DNA from: Pelolinea submarina
GTDB lineage: Bacteria; Chloroflexota; Anaerolineae; Anaerolineales; Anaerolineaceae
Reading direction: 5' to 3'
Assembly: GCF_003966975.1 (NCBI RefSeq)
Contig: NZ_AP018437.1
Span: 2,418,001-2,482,000, forward strand
DNA length: 64,000 nucleotides
The position numbers and the translations under genes were made by a program. Within the stretch, counting starts at the first letter, position 1. Each line of letters starts with the position of its first letter. Positions 51,749-61,250 of this stretch are shown piece by piece. The notes beneath the pieces are model-generated. The model was not told the DNA's origin and ran no database searches. It saw nothing but the letters and a program-made list of their open reading frames with translations.

Positions 51749-52810
51749 TTATTTCATCAACAGGCTCATGACAGCCTTTTGAACATGCAAGCGGTTCTCA
51801 GCTTCATCGAAGATCGCCGAGCGCCAGCCGAGTCCTCCAGTCTTGTCCATAACATCGTTATTGACTTCGTAACCGCGGTCGGCCGGGAGACAGTGCAGGT
51901 AGATGGCTTTCTTATCGGCCGTATCCATCAATTCGCTGGTGGTCTTCCATGATTTGAAGGAATCCATGATTTCCTGGGATTTCTTGGGGTCATTAATGCC
52001 AACCGGCGGTTGGAACAGCGTGACGGGCGCCCAGGCTTTCGGGTAGACCACATGCGCGCCCTTGAAGCCCTCTTCAAAGTCATTGGTGATCCTGAAGGAG
52101 CCGCCGCCGTCTTCAGCGTAGGTTTCGCATTGCTTGATGATATCGGGAGCCAGGTCGAATCCCTTCGGGTGCGCCAGGGTCACGTTCATGCCCAGCATGG
52201 TCGCGAACAGAATGGCAGATTGAGGTACCGCGCGCGGTTTATGGACACTCGGGGAATACGCCCACGACATGGTGAAATTGACGCCTTTGAATCCGCCAAA
52301 TTCTTCTTTGACCGTCAGCATGTCAGCCAAACCCTGGAATGGATGGTAGATATCATCTTCCATATTCAACACCGGGATATCGGACCATTTCGCGAATTCC
52401 TTGATGAGGTTGTGTGCCCCGCCATATTCCCAATCTACCGGATCGCCGTAGCAGCGAATGGCAATGGCCTGGCCCATGCGGCTCAGTACGCGTGCCACAT
52501 CCGAAACGCGTTCCGTACTGTAGGCAACTTCCTTGCCCTCCAGCGCAGGCGTATAGATCTTATCCGGATCCAGGTAATGCGCGTGGCCGCCCAATTGGGT
52601 CATGCCTGCCTCGAATGAGTTGCGGGTGCGCAGAGATTGATTATAGAACAGCATAAAAAGCGTCTTGGCCCTGAGTAAACCATCATGATAAATACCCATG
52701 GCCTGCTGGCGCTTCAATTCCTCAGCCACTTCCAGGATCGTCCTGATTTCCTGAACTGTGAAATCAGTTTCTGCTAGAAAATCTCGTCCTTTAAAACCTG
52801 TTGTTAGCAT
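51749..52810 (-). CDS. Knotted carbamoyltransferase (YgeW / acetylornithine carbamoyltransferase-like)
   Basis: 353 residues of the aspartate/ornithine carbamoyltransferase superfamily. The carbamoyl-phosphate loop is YNQSLRTRNSFEAG (about 56-69; family S-x-R-T-R). MSWAYSPSVHKP, GMNVTLAHPKGFDL, GGSFR and VVYPKAWAP match YgeW of purine-degrading enterobacteria. HCLPADRG is followed by a C-terminus with DEAENRLHVQKA that resembles acetylornithine carbamoyltransferases. It is thus between two groups and not a standard ornithine enzyme. Its neighbours (nucleoside importer, xanthine dehydrogenase-like enzyme) favour a purine-catabolic role. GAGGT precedes the ATG. Confidence 0.85.
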   Translation of the reverse strand: MLTTGFKGRDFLAETDFTVQEIRTILEVAEELKRQQAMGIYHDGLLRAKTLFMLFYNQSLRTRNSFEAGMTQLGGHAHYLDPDKIYTPALEGKEVAYSTERVSDVARVLSRMGQAIAIRCYGDPVDWEYGGAHNLIKEFAKWSDIPVLNMEDDIYHPFQGLADMLTVKEEFGGFKGVNFTMSWAYSPSVHKPRAVPQSAILFATMLGMNVTLAHPKGFDLAPDIIKQCETYAEDGGGSFRITNDFEEGFKGAHVVYPKAWAPVTLFQPPVGINDPKKSQEIMDSFKSWKTTSELMDTADKKAIYLHCLPADRGYEVNNDVMDKTGGLGWRSAIFDEAENRLHVQKAVMSLLMK

Positions 52811-52933
52811 ATCTCTACCTCGTTTCCAATTAGTATTTTGACTTGCAGTTTTTCAATATGTTTATTATCACTCAAAAATGTTATTTTGAGATAATTCACC
52901 TGTGCTTTTTAATTTAATGAAGTGCTTTTACGC

Positions 52934-52944
52934 TCACCTCCTTT
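52934..52944 (-). promoter_or_regulatory. Orphan perfect Shine-Dalgarno sequence upstream of the carbamoyltransferase gene
   Basis: On the minus strand AAAGGAGGTGA includes the AGGAGGTG octamer, 124 bases before the carbamoyltransferase start, with no start codon at a usable distance. The third such copy in the window. Confidence 0.45.
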
Positions 52945-53104
52945 GAAGACTCCCGGTCCCGGATATGATTGAACCTGTTTTATATAACCGGTTTATCTTG
53001 GTCATCCACTTTCCTAAAGTCTTAGAATATAAAAGATATCTTTCAAAGTCAACCATTTCAAGGAGTTTTAACCTTGTTTCTCTATGATTAAGATAAATTT
53101 TCAT
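52934..53104 (-). CDS. Possible 56-residue protein coupled to the M81 gene
   Basis: An ATG at 53104 overlaps the M81 stop by four bases (ATGA) and opens 56 codons ending at TGA 52934. The product is basic (Lys/Arg/Leu/Tyr-rich) with no known domain. The overlap is typical of translational coupling. The AT-rich composition and short length mean it may be chance. Confidence 0.25.
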   Translation of the reverse strand: MKIYLNHRETRLKLLEMVDFERYLLYSKTLGKWMTKINRLYKTGSIISGTGSLQRR

Positions 53105-54606
53105 GCCGGCCGTTTGAATACCGGGCCCAAACCCTTCAGCCGCACACCATCCCGCAGTTTGGTATACGCGATCTTGCTGGGATCTTCGATAATCGCGCTG
53201 GGCGCATCCACGTTGATGATCCCGCTTGCGATCGGTTCGAAATCGGCGCGGTAATGATTGGCGCTTTTCAGCACCAGAATATCCATTTCTTCCGGTTGGA
53301 CACCGACCACCCGAAAGAAGGAACGGTCCTGCGCTTGCATGCGGTCTGAGGACACCACAATGCGGATATCATCCAGCTTTAATTGAGCCATCTTGCCGAA
53401 ATTGAAGGTTTGACCAGCCACCATCGGGCCTGTCCCCATAAAGTCGCCATCATGTAACTTCACGACAGTATATTCCGCTTCATAAGGCGTTTGCCCGACT
53501 ATGGTATGGCCTCCCAAGGCAATACGCACGCGCGCGCCCTCCCCGGCTACGTGTGCGATGGCCGCCGCCTGCGGGTCCCACATCAGCCCCAGCGCCGCGT
53601 TCTTAACTTTCTTATCCACCAGAGCCTTCAACAGCCAGGTGGTATCCGACGGGCTGCCGCCTCCGGCGTTATCCTGCACATCCACCAGGATGATCGGCTT
53701 ATCGCTTTTGGCCGCCAGCTGCAGGGCTTTATCCACCGCCTCATCCGGCGGGAGCATATCCACGGTGAACTGGGCTTCCCGGTCGAGCATTTCCTGCAGC
53801 AATCGATCAGCACAGGCATCTGCCTTTTTCTGGGTGGTAGCGTACGCGAAAATGCTTGGCCCCGTATCCGGCATGTCCACCGCGTTGAAACCTTCCATGA
53901 TGGTCAGCGAAACCACACCCGGCTCTTTCTCCATTTTGTCCAGCGCGGCATACAGCGATTTGGCTGGTTCGCGGGTGGTGGGCTGGGTCGTGGCAGGCAT
54001 CAGGAAGGGCGCCTGCCGAAAAGCGCGGTAGAGCGGTTTGCCCGCCAATATATAATCCATCGCGGCCGCGCTGCGTTCGCCGGTTTCGAATCCATCCACG
54101 TGCGGATAAGTGCGGTACCCTACCATCAGGCTGGCCAGTTCGAAGCTGCGCGGGCTGATATTGCCGTGCAAGTCCAGGGAGACTACGATCGGAATGTCGC
54201 CGACGATGGCCCGCATGCGTGCCAGGATCTCTTCCTCGCCGTCCTGCAGGTCGCCGAACACCATCGCGCCGTGCAATTCCAGGTAGATGCCGTCCAGGCC
54301 GGACTGCTTGCGGGTTTCTTCCTCCAGCAAGCTCATCAGATAATCGAAATCCGCGGTTTTCAGCGGCTGGGATGGTTCGGCGCCGCACCAGGTCAAAGGG
54401 GCGATCTGAAATCCGTAATGCTGTGCCTCGGCCATGAACCCGGAAACGGAAATATTGAACCGCCCGGCGGCCAATTCGAACATATCGCTTCCTTTTAATA
54501 ACCTGGGGTAACCCCCGCTCTGGTTCAGGAACAAATCCACAGGCGTGGGCGTATTGGAAAAAGTGTTTGTTTCATGGATGAACCCGCCGACGCCGATTTT
54601 TTTCAT
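53101..54606 (-). CDS. M81-family metallopeptidase (MlrC-like)
   Basis: 501 residues in two domains. The N-terminal domain (about 1-290) shows GGFIHETNTFSN (7-18), LDGIYLELHGAMVFGDLQDG (about 103-122) and the metal-binding SLDLHGNIS plus YPHVDGFETG. The C-terminal MlrC_C domain includes VDVQDNAGGGSPSDTTWLL. The family was named for microcystin degradation, but most members are in other operons and act on unknown amide substrates. Beside a carbamoyltransferase and purine genes, it could hydrolyse a ureido or cyclic amide compound; this is inference. AAAGGGAAAATA precedes the ATG. Confidence 0.92.
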   Translation of the reverse strand: MKKIGVGGFIHETNTFSNTPTPVDLFLNQSGGYPRLLKGSDMFELAAGRFNISVSGFMAEAQHYGFQIAPLTWCGAEPSQPLKTADFDYLMSLLEEETRKQSGLDGIYLELHGAMVFGDLQDGEEEILARMRAIVGDIPIVVSLDLHGNISPRSFELASLMVGYRTYPHVDGFETGERSAAAMDYILAGKPLYRAFRQAPFLMPATTQPTTREPAKSLYAALDKMEKEPGVVSLTIMEGFNAVDMPDTGPSIFAYATTQKKADACADRLLQEMLDREAQFTVDMLPPDEAVDKALQLAAKSDKPIILVDVQDNAGGGSPSDTTWLLKALVDKKVKNAALGLMWDPQAAAIAHVAGEGARVRIALGGHTIVGQTPYEAEYTVVKLHDGDFMGTGPMVAGQTFNFGKMAQLKLDDIRIVVSSDRMQAQDRSFFRVVGVQPEEMDILVLKSANHYRADFEPIASGIINVDAPSAIIEDPSKIAYTKLRDGVRLKGLGPVFKRPA

Positions 54607-54905
54607 TATTTTCCCTTTCAGCCAATACCCATAATAAGTTTCATATTGATAAAAATGTTGGTTCGTTGGACTCCGTTCAACATGGAACCTGAAACCAACC
54701 TGTTTATTTTATACCCGAAGACTGGAGAGGAAGTGAGAATTTTTTGAATGAACGATGAATAGCTTAAACAGACAGTAAAAAAGACCGTTCCTTTTGACAA
54801 GCCCAAGGAACAGTCTCTTCGTTTAATGTAAACCCTCTCAGGAATTTATGAATAAGTGAGCTCCTATTTAGCGTAATCGTATGCTTCTCACTTACAAATT
54901 TATGT
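54607..54905. other. Intergenic region with one terminator
   Basis: The 299-base gap holds the terminator of the downstream minus-strand membrane-protein gene (54777-54819) and the leader of the M81 gene. Nothing else is recognisable. Confidence 0.6.
54777..54819 (-). terminator. Terminator of the repeat membrane-protein gene
   Basis: The arms 54779-54793 and 54805-54819 pair over 15 positions with a mismatch and a G.T pair, and on the minus strand six T follow. It lies about 90 bases after the stop at 54906. Confidence 0.75.
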
Positions 54906-56036
54906 CTACATCTTTTTCTTTCTTAGTGCCGACAACAGCAAAATGAATACCCCTGCCGCGATCAGGAGCAGCGGGCCCATGAACTGGTTGCTGTCACCGA
55001 ACATCAGTGTCAAAGCAGCCAGAGCCAGCAGGCCGATTGCCGGGTATTTCGCCCACTCGGTGGGATGCTGCGCCCGCAGCAGCCACAGCACGCCGAAGGT
55101 GGCCGCGAAACCAGTCAACAGGAAGGCTGAACCCGCGTTATTGAACCCGGACGCAGCCATGCTGAACAACGGAAAACGCAAGGTATCCAACAGGACGGTC
55201 AAGCCGATGGAAGTAAAAACACCGGCCGGCATGAGCGCCCACCAATTGGTTTTCGACCAGAAATACACCACAAAGAAAGCCGCAGCGAACAAGAACATGA
55301 TCACAAAGCCGAGCACGTCATCATTGAAGATGCCTACCATTAGCGGGATTAAACCGATCACGCTCATCGCTGCGAAGGGAATCAGCGCCCAGCGCCGCGT
55401 ACGGTCCAATAAATAGATACACAGGAATGGCACAGCTATGCCGAACAGAATCACCGCGCCCATCAAGTTGTCGCCCAGGTACCTTTCCAGCAGCACCGCC
55501 AGCGCGGTGGCGCCCATCACGCAGGCCGGAATAACCGCCCACCAGTTTTTCTGTGTGTTCATGAAGAAAACCACAAAGAAGGGCAGCGCGATACTGAGCA
55601 GCACGAACGCGCCAATTAGGGTATCACCCATCTGCCGTTCAAACAGAACCACGAATGTAATGGCCATCATCACCCAGGCCGGGATTAGCGCCCACCAGTG
55701 CTTTTTCGCGTCCAACAGGAACACAACGATGAACGGCAGAGCAATGCCGGCCAATACCGGCGTGCCGTTCAGCACGCTGCCCAACACCGTGTTATCCAGC
55801 CCGATCGTTACCGCAATGCCCGCCAGGATACAGGCTGGGAAAAGCCAGCCCCAATTATGAATTCCTTGTACAAAATAGGTCATAAAGAAAAACGCGCTAA
55901 GCGCGGCAAAGACCAACACCATGATCGGCAAGGAAATCAGGTTTAAATCAATAATGCCTTGCTCATTCAGGATGAACGCCACCCCTATTGCAATCATCAC
56001 CAAACCCCAAAATACACTAATCCAACGAGATTTCAC
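54906..56036 (-). CDS. Membrane protein of tandem repeats
   Basis: 376 residues, about fourteen membrane helices. The N-terminal 40 residues resemble the LiaI/DUF5668 type (WGLVMIAIGVAFILNEQGI). The middle (about 85-280) repeats a unit of about 48 residues four times: a lysine- or arginine-bearing loop, then WWALIPA or a variant, two helices, and a Gly-Asp turn such as MGDTLIGAF or LGDNLMGAV. The repeats are clear to the eye and not a known fold to me. Start GTG 56036 has AGGAGG 5 bases upstream. It is monocistronic. Confidence 0.8.
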   Translation of the reverse strand: MKSRWISVFWGLVMIAIGVAFILNEQGIIDLNLISLPIMVLVFAALSAFFFMTYFVQGIHNWGWLFPACILAGIAVTIGLDNTVLGSVLNGTPVLAGIALPFIVVFLLDAKKHWWALIPAWVMMAITFVVLFERQMGDTLIGAFVLLSIALPFFVVFFMNTQKNWWAVIPACVMGATALAVLLERYLGDNLMGAVILFGIAVPFLCIYLLDRTRRWALIPFAAMSVIGLIPLMVGIFNDDVLGFVIMFLFAAAFFVVYFWSKTNWWALMPAGVFTSIGLTVLLDTLRFPLFSMAASGFNNAGSAFLLTGFAATFGVLWLLRAQHPTEWAKYPAIGLLALAALTLMFGDSNQFMGPLLLIAAGVFILLLSALRKKKM

Positions 56037-56138
56037 TCGAGCCTCCTAATGCTTTCTGTATCTGTATACGGGAAATCGCGATAAAAGTTACGGAGATTAC
56101 AGAATGCACAGTAAAATGAAGCTATAAGGAGCTGCTCT

Positions 56139-57281
56139 ATGGGAACAATAATGGAATATTTGGACTGGCGGGGTGACTTAAGTTTTAATAATGACCCGTT
56201 CAATGATATCGATGCGTTAATCTTTTCATTGTTAAGTTATTTATCCTTCAAGGAGATTGTGCCGGGAATTGAATCAAATAAAGGCGTTTCACTTAGGGAT
56301 ACTGCTGTTCAATTTTCATCAAACACCCAAACGGAGAAGACGAAGTCCTCAAATATCAATCCCACAGCCAGCCCTGCCCTTGATTCCGAATTATTGGAAT
56401 TGTTGAGAAAGGCAGCCGCCTGTTCAAGATTTGAAGATATCCAACTATCCCGATATGAGGAAAATACCGATTTTGTTGTTGGCCAGCAATTTGGCGCTGT
56501 GACATTCACCCTGCCTACTGCAAAACGTGAAAAAGTCGTCGCTTTTCGTGGAACGGATAACTCCCTGATCGGTTGGAAAGAAGATTTTGAAATGGCCTAC
56601 ATGGAGCAAATACCGGCGCAGGAATCTGCCTGTAAATATCTGGGCCGTGTCATTGGGCTTTTTTCCAGCAAAGTCACGGTTTGCGGTCATTCAAAAGGCG
56701 GTAATCTGGCAGTCTATGCCAGTTCGCACTTGGATGCTGCCCGCCGCGTGAAATTATCCCGGGTGATCAACTTTGACGGGCCGGGCTTTGACTTTTCGAT
56801 TGTGCCGCAAGCGGATTTTTCACATTGTCGGGACAAAGTCACCAATTATGTGCCTGAAGAATCCATCGTTGGAATGCTGCTGGAACCGATCGGAAAGAGG
56901 ACTGTTATATCCAGTTCTTCGCGCGGCATTAACCAGCATAATGCCCTGAATTGGCGGGTCAAACAATCGCAATTCATTGGCGGAACCCTATCCAAGACCA
57001 CCAAATTACTGGAGGACATGCTAAAAACCTGGCTTGCCGATCTGCCGGTCTCCAAGCGGGAGATGCTCACCCAAGCGTTATTCGATATCCTGGGGACTTC
57101 GGAAGGCAGGACCATTGATCCCAAAGAAAATATCAAAGAGCTTAAAAATATCCTGACGAACTATTCAAAACTGGATAATGAAAGCAAGGATTTATTAACG
57201 GAAGTATTTTCCTCATTAAACGCAATGACAATGGATACAATTTCGAAAACGATAAAAGAAAACCTCCCTAAAAAGAAGTAA
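56139..57281 (+). CDS. DUF2974 (Mbeg1-like) alpha/beta hydrolase
   Basis: 380 residues. The N-terminal part MEYLDWRGDLSFNNDPFNDIDALIFS (residues 4-29) is the family's hallmark. VVAFRGTDNSLIGWKEDF is the lipase-like oxyanion segment, and the nucleophile elbow is VCGHSKGGNLAVYAS (about 181-195, Ser in GHSKG). It is a cytoplasmic lipase- or esterase-like enzyme of unknown substrate. The last 60 residues are helical. AAGGAG precedes the ATG at 7 bases, supporting this start over the ATG at 56151. It diverges from the repeat membrane protein gene. Confidence 0.9.
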   Translation: MGTIMEYLDWRGDLSFNNDPFNDIDALIFSLLSYLSFKEIVPGIESNKGVSLRDTAVQFSSNTQTEKTKSSNINPTASPALDSELLELLRKAAACSRFEDIQLSRYEENTDFVVGQQFGAVTFTLPTAKREKVVAFRGTDNSLIGWKEDFEMAYMEQIPAQESACKYLGRVIGLFSSKVTVCGHSKGGNLAVYASSHLDAARRVKLSRVINFDGPGFDFSIVPQADFSHCRDKVTNYVPEESIVGMLLEPIGKRTVISSSSRGINQHNALNWRVKQSQFIGGTLSKTTKLLEDMLKTWLADLPVSKREMLTQALFDILGTSEGRTIDPKENIKELKNILTNYSKLDNESKDLLTEVFSSLNAMTMDTISKTIKENLPKKK

Positions 57282-57303
57282 CCCAATCTGCACGCTTGTA
57301 AAG

Positions 57304-57762
57304 TCAAGGTGTCTGCTCTTTGATAAGAAAGCTGTGATATAAGTTCACACCAAAGAGGATTAGACCAGCCAGCAGAATGAGCCCACCAACGCCCATGAAG
57401 ATGATGCGAAATACGCCCCCTTCACCGGCGATGATGGCTTTTTCATGGTTTTCGGATTTGTAAAATATGGTGACAACCTCACCCACTTTATATTCAGGTG
57501 GATTTGAGCCGTAGGTTGAATGGTAGAACACCGTTTCGCCGCCTATCGTGGTAAACCGCACCGACGGATTGTAGAAACAGCCGTCGTCATCGCATCTCTC
57601 AGATAATCCAACCACCTCGCCCGGTGCTTGCAAAGCATTCATCTTGAAAATGAACTGGTGGTATGTCAAACCACCGCCCACGCCAAAGAAAATCAGGCCG
57701 ACCAGAAACAGGATGATCGGGGCACCGGAAAGGGATTGTTTTACGTGTCGAATCAGGTTCAT
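57304..57762 (-). CDS. DUF3592 membrane protein
   Basis: 152 residues: an N-terminal membrane helix (about 15-35), a beta-rich outside domain (about 40-115) with GEVVGLSERCDDDGCFYNPSVRFT (residues about 48-71), and a C-terminal helix (about 118-142). That arrangement is typical of DUF3592. The two Cys (CDDDGC) may form a disulfide. The function of the family is unknown. It is convergent with the hydrolase gene, 22 bases apart, with no terminator seen between. Confidence 0.82.
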   Translation of the reverse strand: MNLIRHVKQSLSGAPIILFLVGLIFFGVGGGLTYHQFIFKMNALQAPGEVVGLSERCDDDGCFYNPSVRFTTIGGETVFYHSTYGSNPPEYKVGEVVTIFYKSENHEKAIIAGEGGVFRIIFMGVGGLILLAGLILFGVNLYHSFLIKEQTP

Positions 57763-58129
57763 GGATTAATTATAGTCAGGATTTTTCTTTCCGTAAGCTA
57801 TAGACGGGTTGGAAGACAAGTTACTATTTTCTACGATATACTAACGCCATAAAATTTTTCGATGTAATTATTGAATATAACAAAGCAAAGTAAGAACATT
57901 AATTTTGCAGGAGACATTGAATATTTGATTTCTTTCCGGAACCTGCGAATAAGGATCCTGGAATTCAGGTAAGCAAAATATTACACAAAAACAACACTAT
58001 TTGGATCATTACAGCTAACATTAACGTATGCGACCCTTCTCAATTTCCCCAGAAAAATATACCCGCCCTAGAAAGGCGGAATTAAATCATTTCCCGGTAT
58101 TAATTTTCAATTTCTTGTGAGGTAAATAG
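57763..58129. other. Intergenic region, leader of the LRR gene
   Basis: The 367-base AT-rich gap contains a small CCGCC/GGCGG hairpin near 58062-58078, about 50 bases before the LRR start, and GAGG before its ATG. I see no gene, repeat or riboswitch in it. Confidence 0.5.
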
Positions 58130-61100
58130 ATGAAAAAGATGACCCGCCCATTATTAATTTGCTTGGTTCTTTTCACGTTGTTTTCATTATCCGGTTGTGT
58201 AAAAACAGAAATGAAACAAGAAGCTTTTTCGTTTATACCTCAGGAAATTCAGCCCATAGAAGAAAATCCCTTTTTACTGCTGGCAGATATCTCACCAGAG
58301 CTTGGATTGCACATTCTGGACGTTCAAAAACCCAAAATGGATGAAATAAACAATAGCACTGATGTAGTAAATACAATTTTGGATTCCGCACAACAGGTTG
58401 CTGATTTGCAAAGCAGCGATCTCGTAAACAGTGTTTATCTGGAAACCGGTAATAATCCAGTGAATAAATCAGTAACTGATGAGAATGGGTATTTACGAGC
58501 GCTTATCCAACGTGATGCAGCCAAGGAAAACAATCCTGATCAAGAAAATGGTGGAAATCTTTGGGGAGATCTTTACCTGAGCGCAGTTCAAGAGCTAACT
58601 CTCGAAGCAGGCACCCTGGAAGATAGCTCCAATTGTGCGCTATTGATCAAATATCGGATCAGCGGGGTTGACGACGGACATAGCTTCGGATTTTCAAACA
58701 GCAATATATTTGTAAACATCTTCGAAGACAATAATGGCGGATTACATTTTGGATCAAATGACGAAGAAAACCAATATGGTTTTTCAGTCAATAACACCAA
58801 TGATGAATACATGAATGTAATGAAACCGTCGGATAATGAATGGTTTTATGCCTTGATGGCCATGGACGAGCGTTTGGGTTATCGCTTTATTACCTGGCAG
58901 GAAACGAACCCGGCCAATCATGCTTTTTACGCCATTGATCTGAGCGACATTTTTGAGCCGGATAGTGAAATGCAAGGTCAGAATATTTGGGCGGATATCG
59001 CGTTCAATTCGCATGGCAATGAAGCCAGTCTGGATATTGAATCCATCGCTGTCTACGATTTCGATCATTTTATTGACATCCAAAACAGTGATCCCAGCGA
59101 TAATCCGGAAATCTTCACATACTCGGACGATCAGGAAAAATACGAGCTGGCTGTCCAGCTTTTTGAAGCCAAAGACTATTACAACGCCTATACGCTATTT
59201 AACGAACTAGAGGGATATGATACCGGTAATTATTTAGCAGAATGCGAAAGATTGCTGAAGACCGTTCAGATAGAAAATCCCCACATTGCCGGGAAAGTCA
59301 AAAAAGCATTGAAAGAACTTGGGATGCCGGTTGGCAGATATCTCTACGTCTTTCAAGCCGAAGAACTGGAAAGCCTGGATTTTTCCGCGTGCCGCATCGA
59401 TGATCTGGACTTTATCCGCAATTTCCCCAACCTGAAAGAACTCAACCTCGCTGAAAACGGTATTTGGGATCTGACTCCGCTGCGGGATCTATCGTCCCTC
59501 ACAAGCTTGTCGTTAGCCAAGAACAACGTTAGCGATGTTACCCCGTTAAAAGATCTGCCTGATTTGCAGGTTCTGGACCTCAGTGACAACTTGCTTGAAG
59601 ATGTATCTGCGCTCAATTCCTTGACGTCATTAAAAGGATTGGACCTATCTACAAACGATCTTTACTCCATCGACGGGTTGAATAATTTAGTAAACCTGGA
59701 AACGGCAGACTTGAGCTACAACCTCATCAGCTCTATCAGCGCTTTGGAGAATTCCCCCCTCAAAGAGCTGAATATCCTGAACACGGATATCAATGATCTG
59801 AACGCGATTGCTAATTTCTCGGAGTTGGAAACGCTATATGCCGGTTTCCGTTATATTTGGAAAGGAAACGAGAGCTACTTGCTGACCAAAAAATATGAGA
59901 TGGATAATCATTTTTTCGATGGTTTGTACGGTTTAGAAGCTTTGGTCGGGCATGATAAATTAAAGAAACTATATTTGGCAAGGGTGGTAAATGAAGAGCC
60001 TCTCGAATTCGTGGCTATGCTGACAAACCTGGAAAGCTTAAGCTTCCATCAATATTCAGGGGCAAATGATCCCAATGTTCTGGGCAGCCTGGTCAACCTG
60101 AAAGAACTGGCTTTGGATTCAGCCGGAATCGGTTTTTACGATGTTTCTTTCCTTTCAAACCTTACCAAACTTGAGAGACTATCCATTGGAACCTTCTGCC
60201 ACGTTGAAGACCTTTCCGTTATCTCAGGACTGACCAATTTACAAGAGTTGAGGATGTATAAATACGGTGAGGATCTTTCTTTCCTGAAAGGACTCAATAA
60301 CTTAAGGTTATTACAATTGATCCACTGGGAAGGTATAGATGATTATTCTCCCCTGCTTGGACTTGAGAATTTAGAGTATTTAGACCTGCAGGAAATGACG
60401 ATCAACGATCTTTCTGTACTTTCTCAACTGGAGAATTTGAAATTCCTGAAGATGGATAGCGCGGAAATAAATAATATTAAAGATGTCAGCCAACTCAAAA
60501 ACCTGGAATATTTCCTGCTGCGAAATCCGCAGATCACCGGAGACTATCTGCCCGAGAATTTTAACGTTCATTTGTTTGCCGGATTAAGTCACTTAAAATT
60601 CGCAGCGATGCACGCCGGAGCACAGGAAGGTAATGCATATGACCTGGGAGATCCTAATTTCTTGGACATAATTGAAGAACTGCCGGATAGAGGGATTAAA
60701 GAACCGGAATATGATTATTACTGGATCAGTAACCAGGAGGATGCGCAGCGTTTTAAGGATTATGCGGGAAGCCACAATCTGGTTTTGGATGGACAGTTCA
60801 ACAGCAATGGCGAAAGCATAAAATTGACAATTCCTAAAAACGTACGGAACCTCTATATCTTCTCCGAATCTGATCAGCCGGTCAGGCTTGAATTAGATGC
60901 GGTCAATAACAAAGGCCTGCAAAGGCTGGTGATCGGATTCATTGATGTCAGCCGTGACGACCCGGATGGATTCGGCCATGGGAACTTCATCATCGAGAAC
61001 CTGGACGGGCTTTCCGGCTGCACGAACTTGAAGGAGGTCTATATCAATTCAACTGAAATTGGCGACACCAGCGCTCTGGCTGGCAGCGAAAAACTTGAGA

Positions 61101-61144
61101 TTGTTGAGATGAATGGGAAAGATAGGACCGCGAGTTTTAAATAG
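58130..61144 (+). CDS. Leucine-rich-repeat lipoprotein (internalin-like)
   Basis: 1004 residues. A signal peptide ends in the lipobox LSGC (Cys 23). The N-terminal 300 residues are beta-rich and may be a jelly-roll binding domain (FSNSNIFVNIFED; YGFSVNN). A short helical segment (about 330-390) follows. The LRR domain is regular at about 420-560, with roughly 22-residue units of the internalin type (LKELNLAENGIWDLTPLRDL), and degenerates towards residue 820. The C-terminus (about 900-1000) has two more repeat-like units. It is surface-exposed and probably binds a protein or glycan. The gene is monocistronic. Confidence 0.88.
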   Translation: MKKMTRPLLICLVLFTLFSLSGCVKTEMKQEAFSFIPQEIQPIEENPFLLLADISPELGLHILDVQKPKMDEINNSTDVVNTILDSAQQVADLQSSDLVNSVYLETGNNPVNKSVTDENGYLRALIQRDAAKENNPDQENGGNLWGDLYLSAVQELTLEAGTLEDSSNCALLIKYRISGVDDGHSFGFSNSNIFVNIFEDNNGGLHFGSNDEENQYGFSVNNTNDEYMNVMKPSDNEWFYALMAMDERLGYRFITWQETNPANHAFYAIDLSDIFEPDSEMQGQNIWADIAFNSHGNEASLDIESIAVYDFDHFIDIQNSDPSDNPEIFTYSDDQEKYELAVQLFEAKDYYNAYTLFNELEGYDTGNYLAECERLLKTVQIENPHIAGKVKKALKELGMPVGRYLYVFQAEELESLDFSACRIDDLDFIRNFPNLKELNLAENGIWDLTPLRDLSSLTSLSLAKNNVSDVTPLKDLPDLQVLDLSDNLLEDVSALNSLTSLKGLDLSTNDLYSIDGLNNLVNLETADLSYNLISSISALENSPLKELNILNTDINDLNAIANFSELETLYAGFRYIWKGNESYLLTKKYEMDNHFFDGLYGLEALVGHDKLKKLYLARVVNEEPLEFVAMLTNLESLSFHQYSGANDPNVLGSLVNLKELALDSAGIGFYDVSFLSNLTKLERLSIGTFCHVEDLSVISGLTNLQELRMYKYGEDLSFLKGLNNLRLLQLIHWEGIDDYSPLLGLENLEYLDLQEMTINDLSVLSQLENLKFLKMDSAEINNIKDVSQLKNLEYFLLRNPQITGDYLPENFNVHLFAGLSHLKFAAMHAGAQEGNAYDLGDPNFLDIIEELPDRGIKEPEYDYYWISNQEDAQRFKDYAGSHNLVLDGQFNSNGESIKLTIPKNVRNLYIFSESDQPVRLELDAVNNKGLQRLVIGFIDVSRDDPDGFGHGNFIIENLDGLSGCTNLKEVYINSTEIGDTSALAGSEKLEIVEMNGKDRTASFK

Positions 61145-61250
61145 GATGCCCGACTGATAGCTGGAATGGATTTTGTAAGTGTGCTCGTTTCGAGATGGGC
61201 GGCTTTAGTGATTCCGCTTTGATTTCATTCCCATGAAGCGCTCTCTTCCA

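Noticed and set aside
52010..52618. 202-codon plus-strand frame opposite the carbamoyltransferase gene
   Set aside because: Shadow frame; the opposite strand has conserved carbamoyltransferase motifs.
53491..54498. 335-codon plus-strand frame opposite the M81 gene
   Set aside because: It lies fully within a well-supported M81 gene on the other strand; the translation is rich in His, Gln and Arg with no domain, as expected for a shadow frame.
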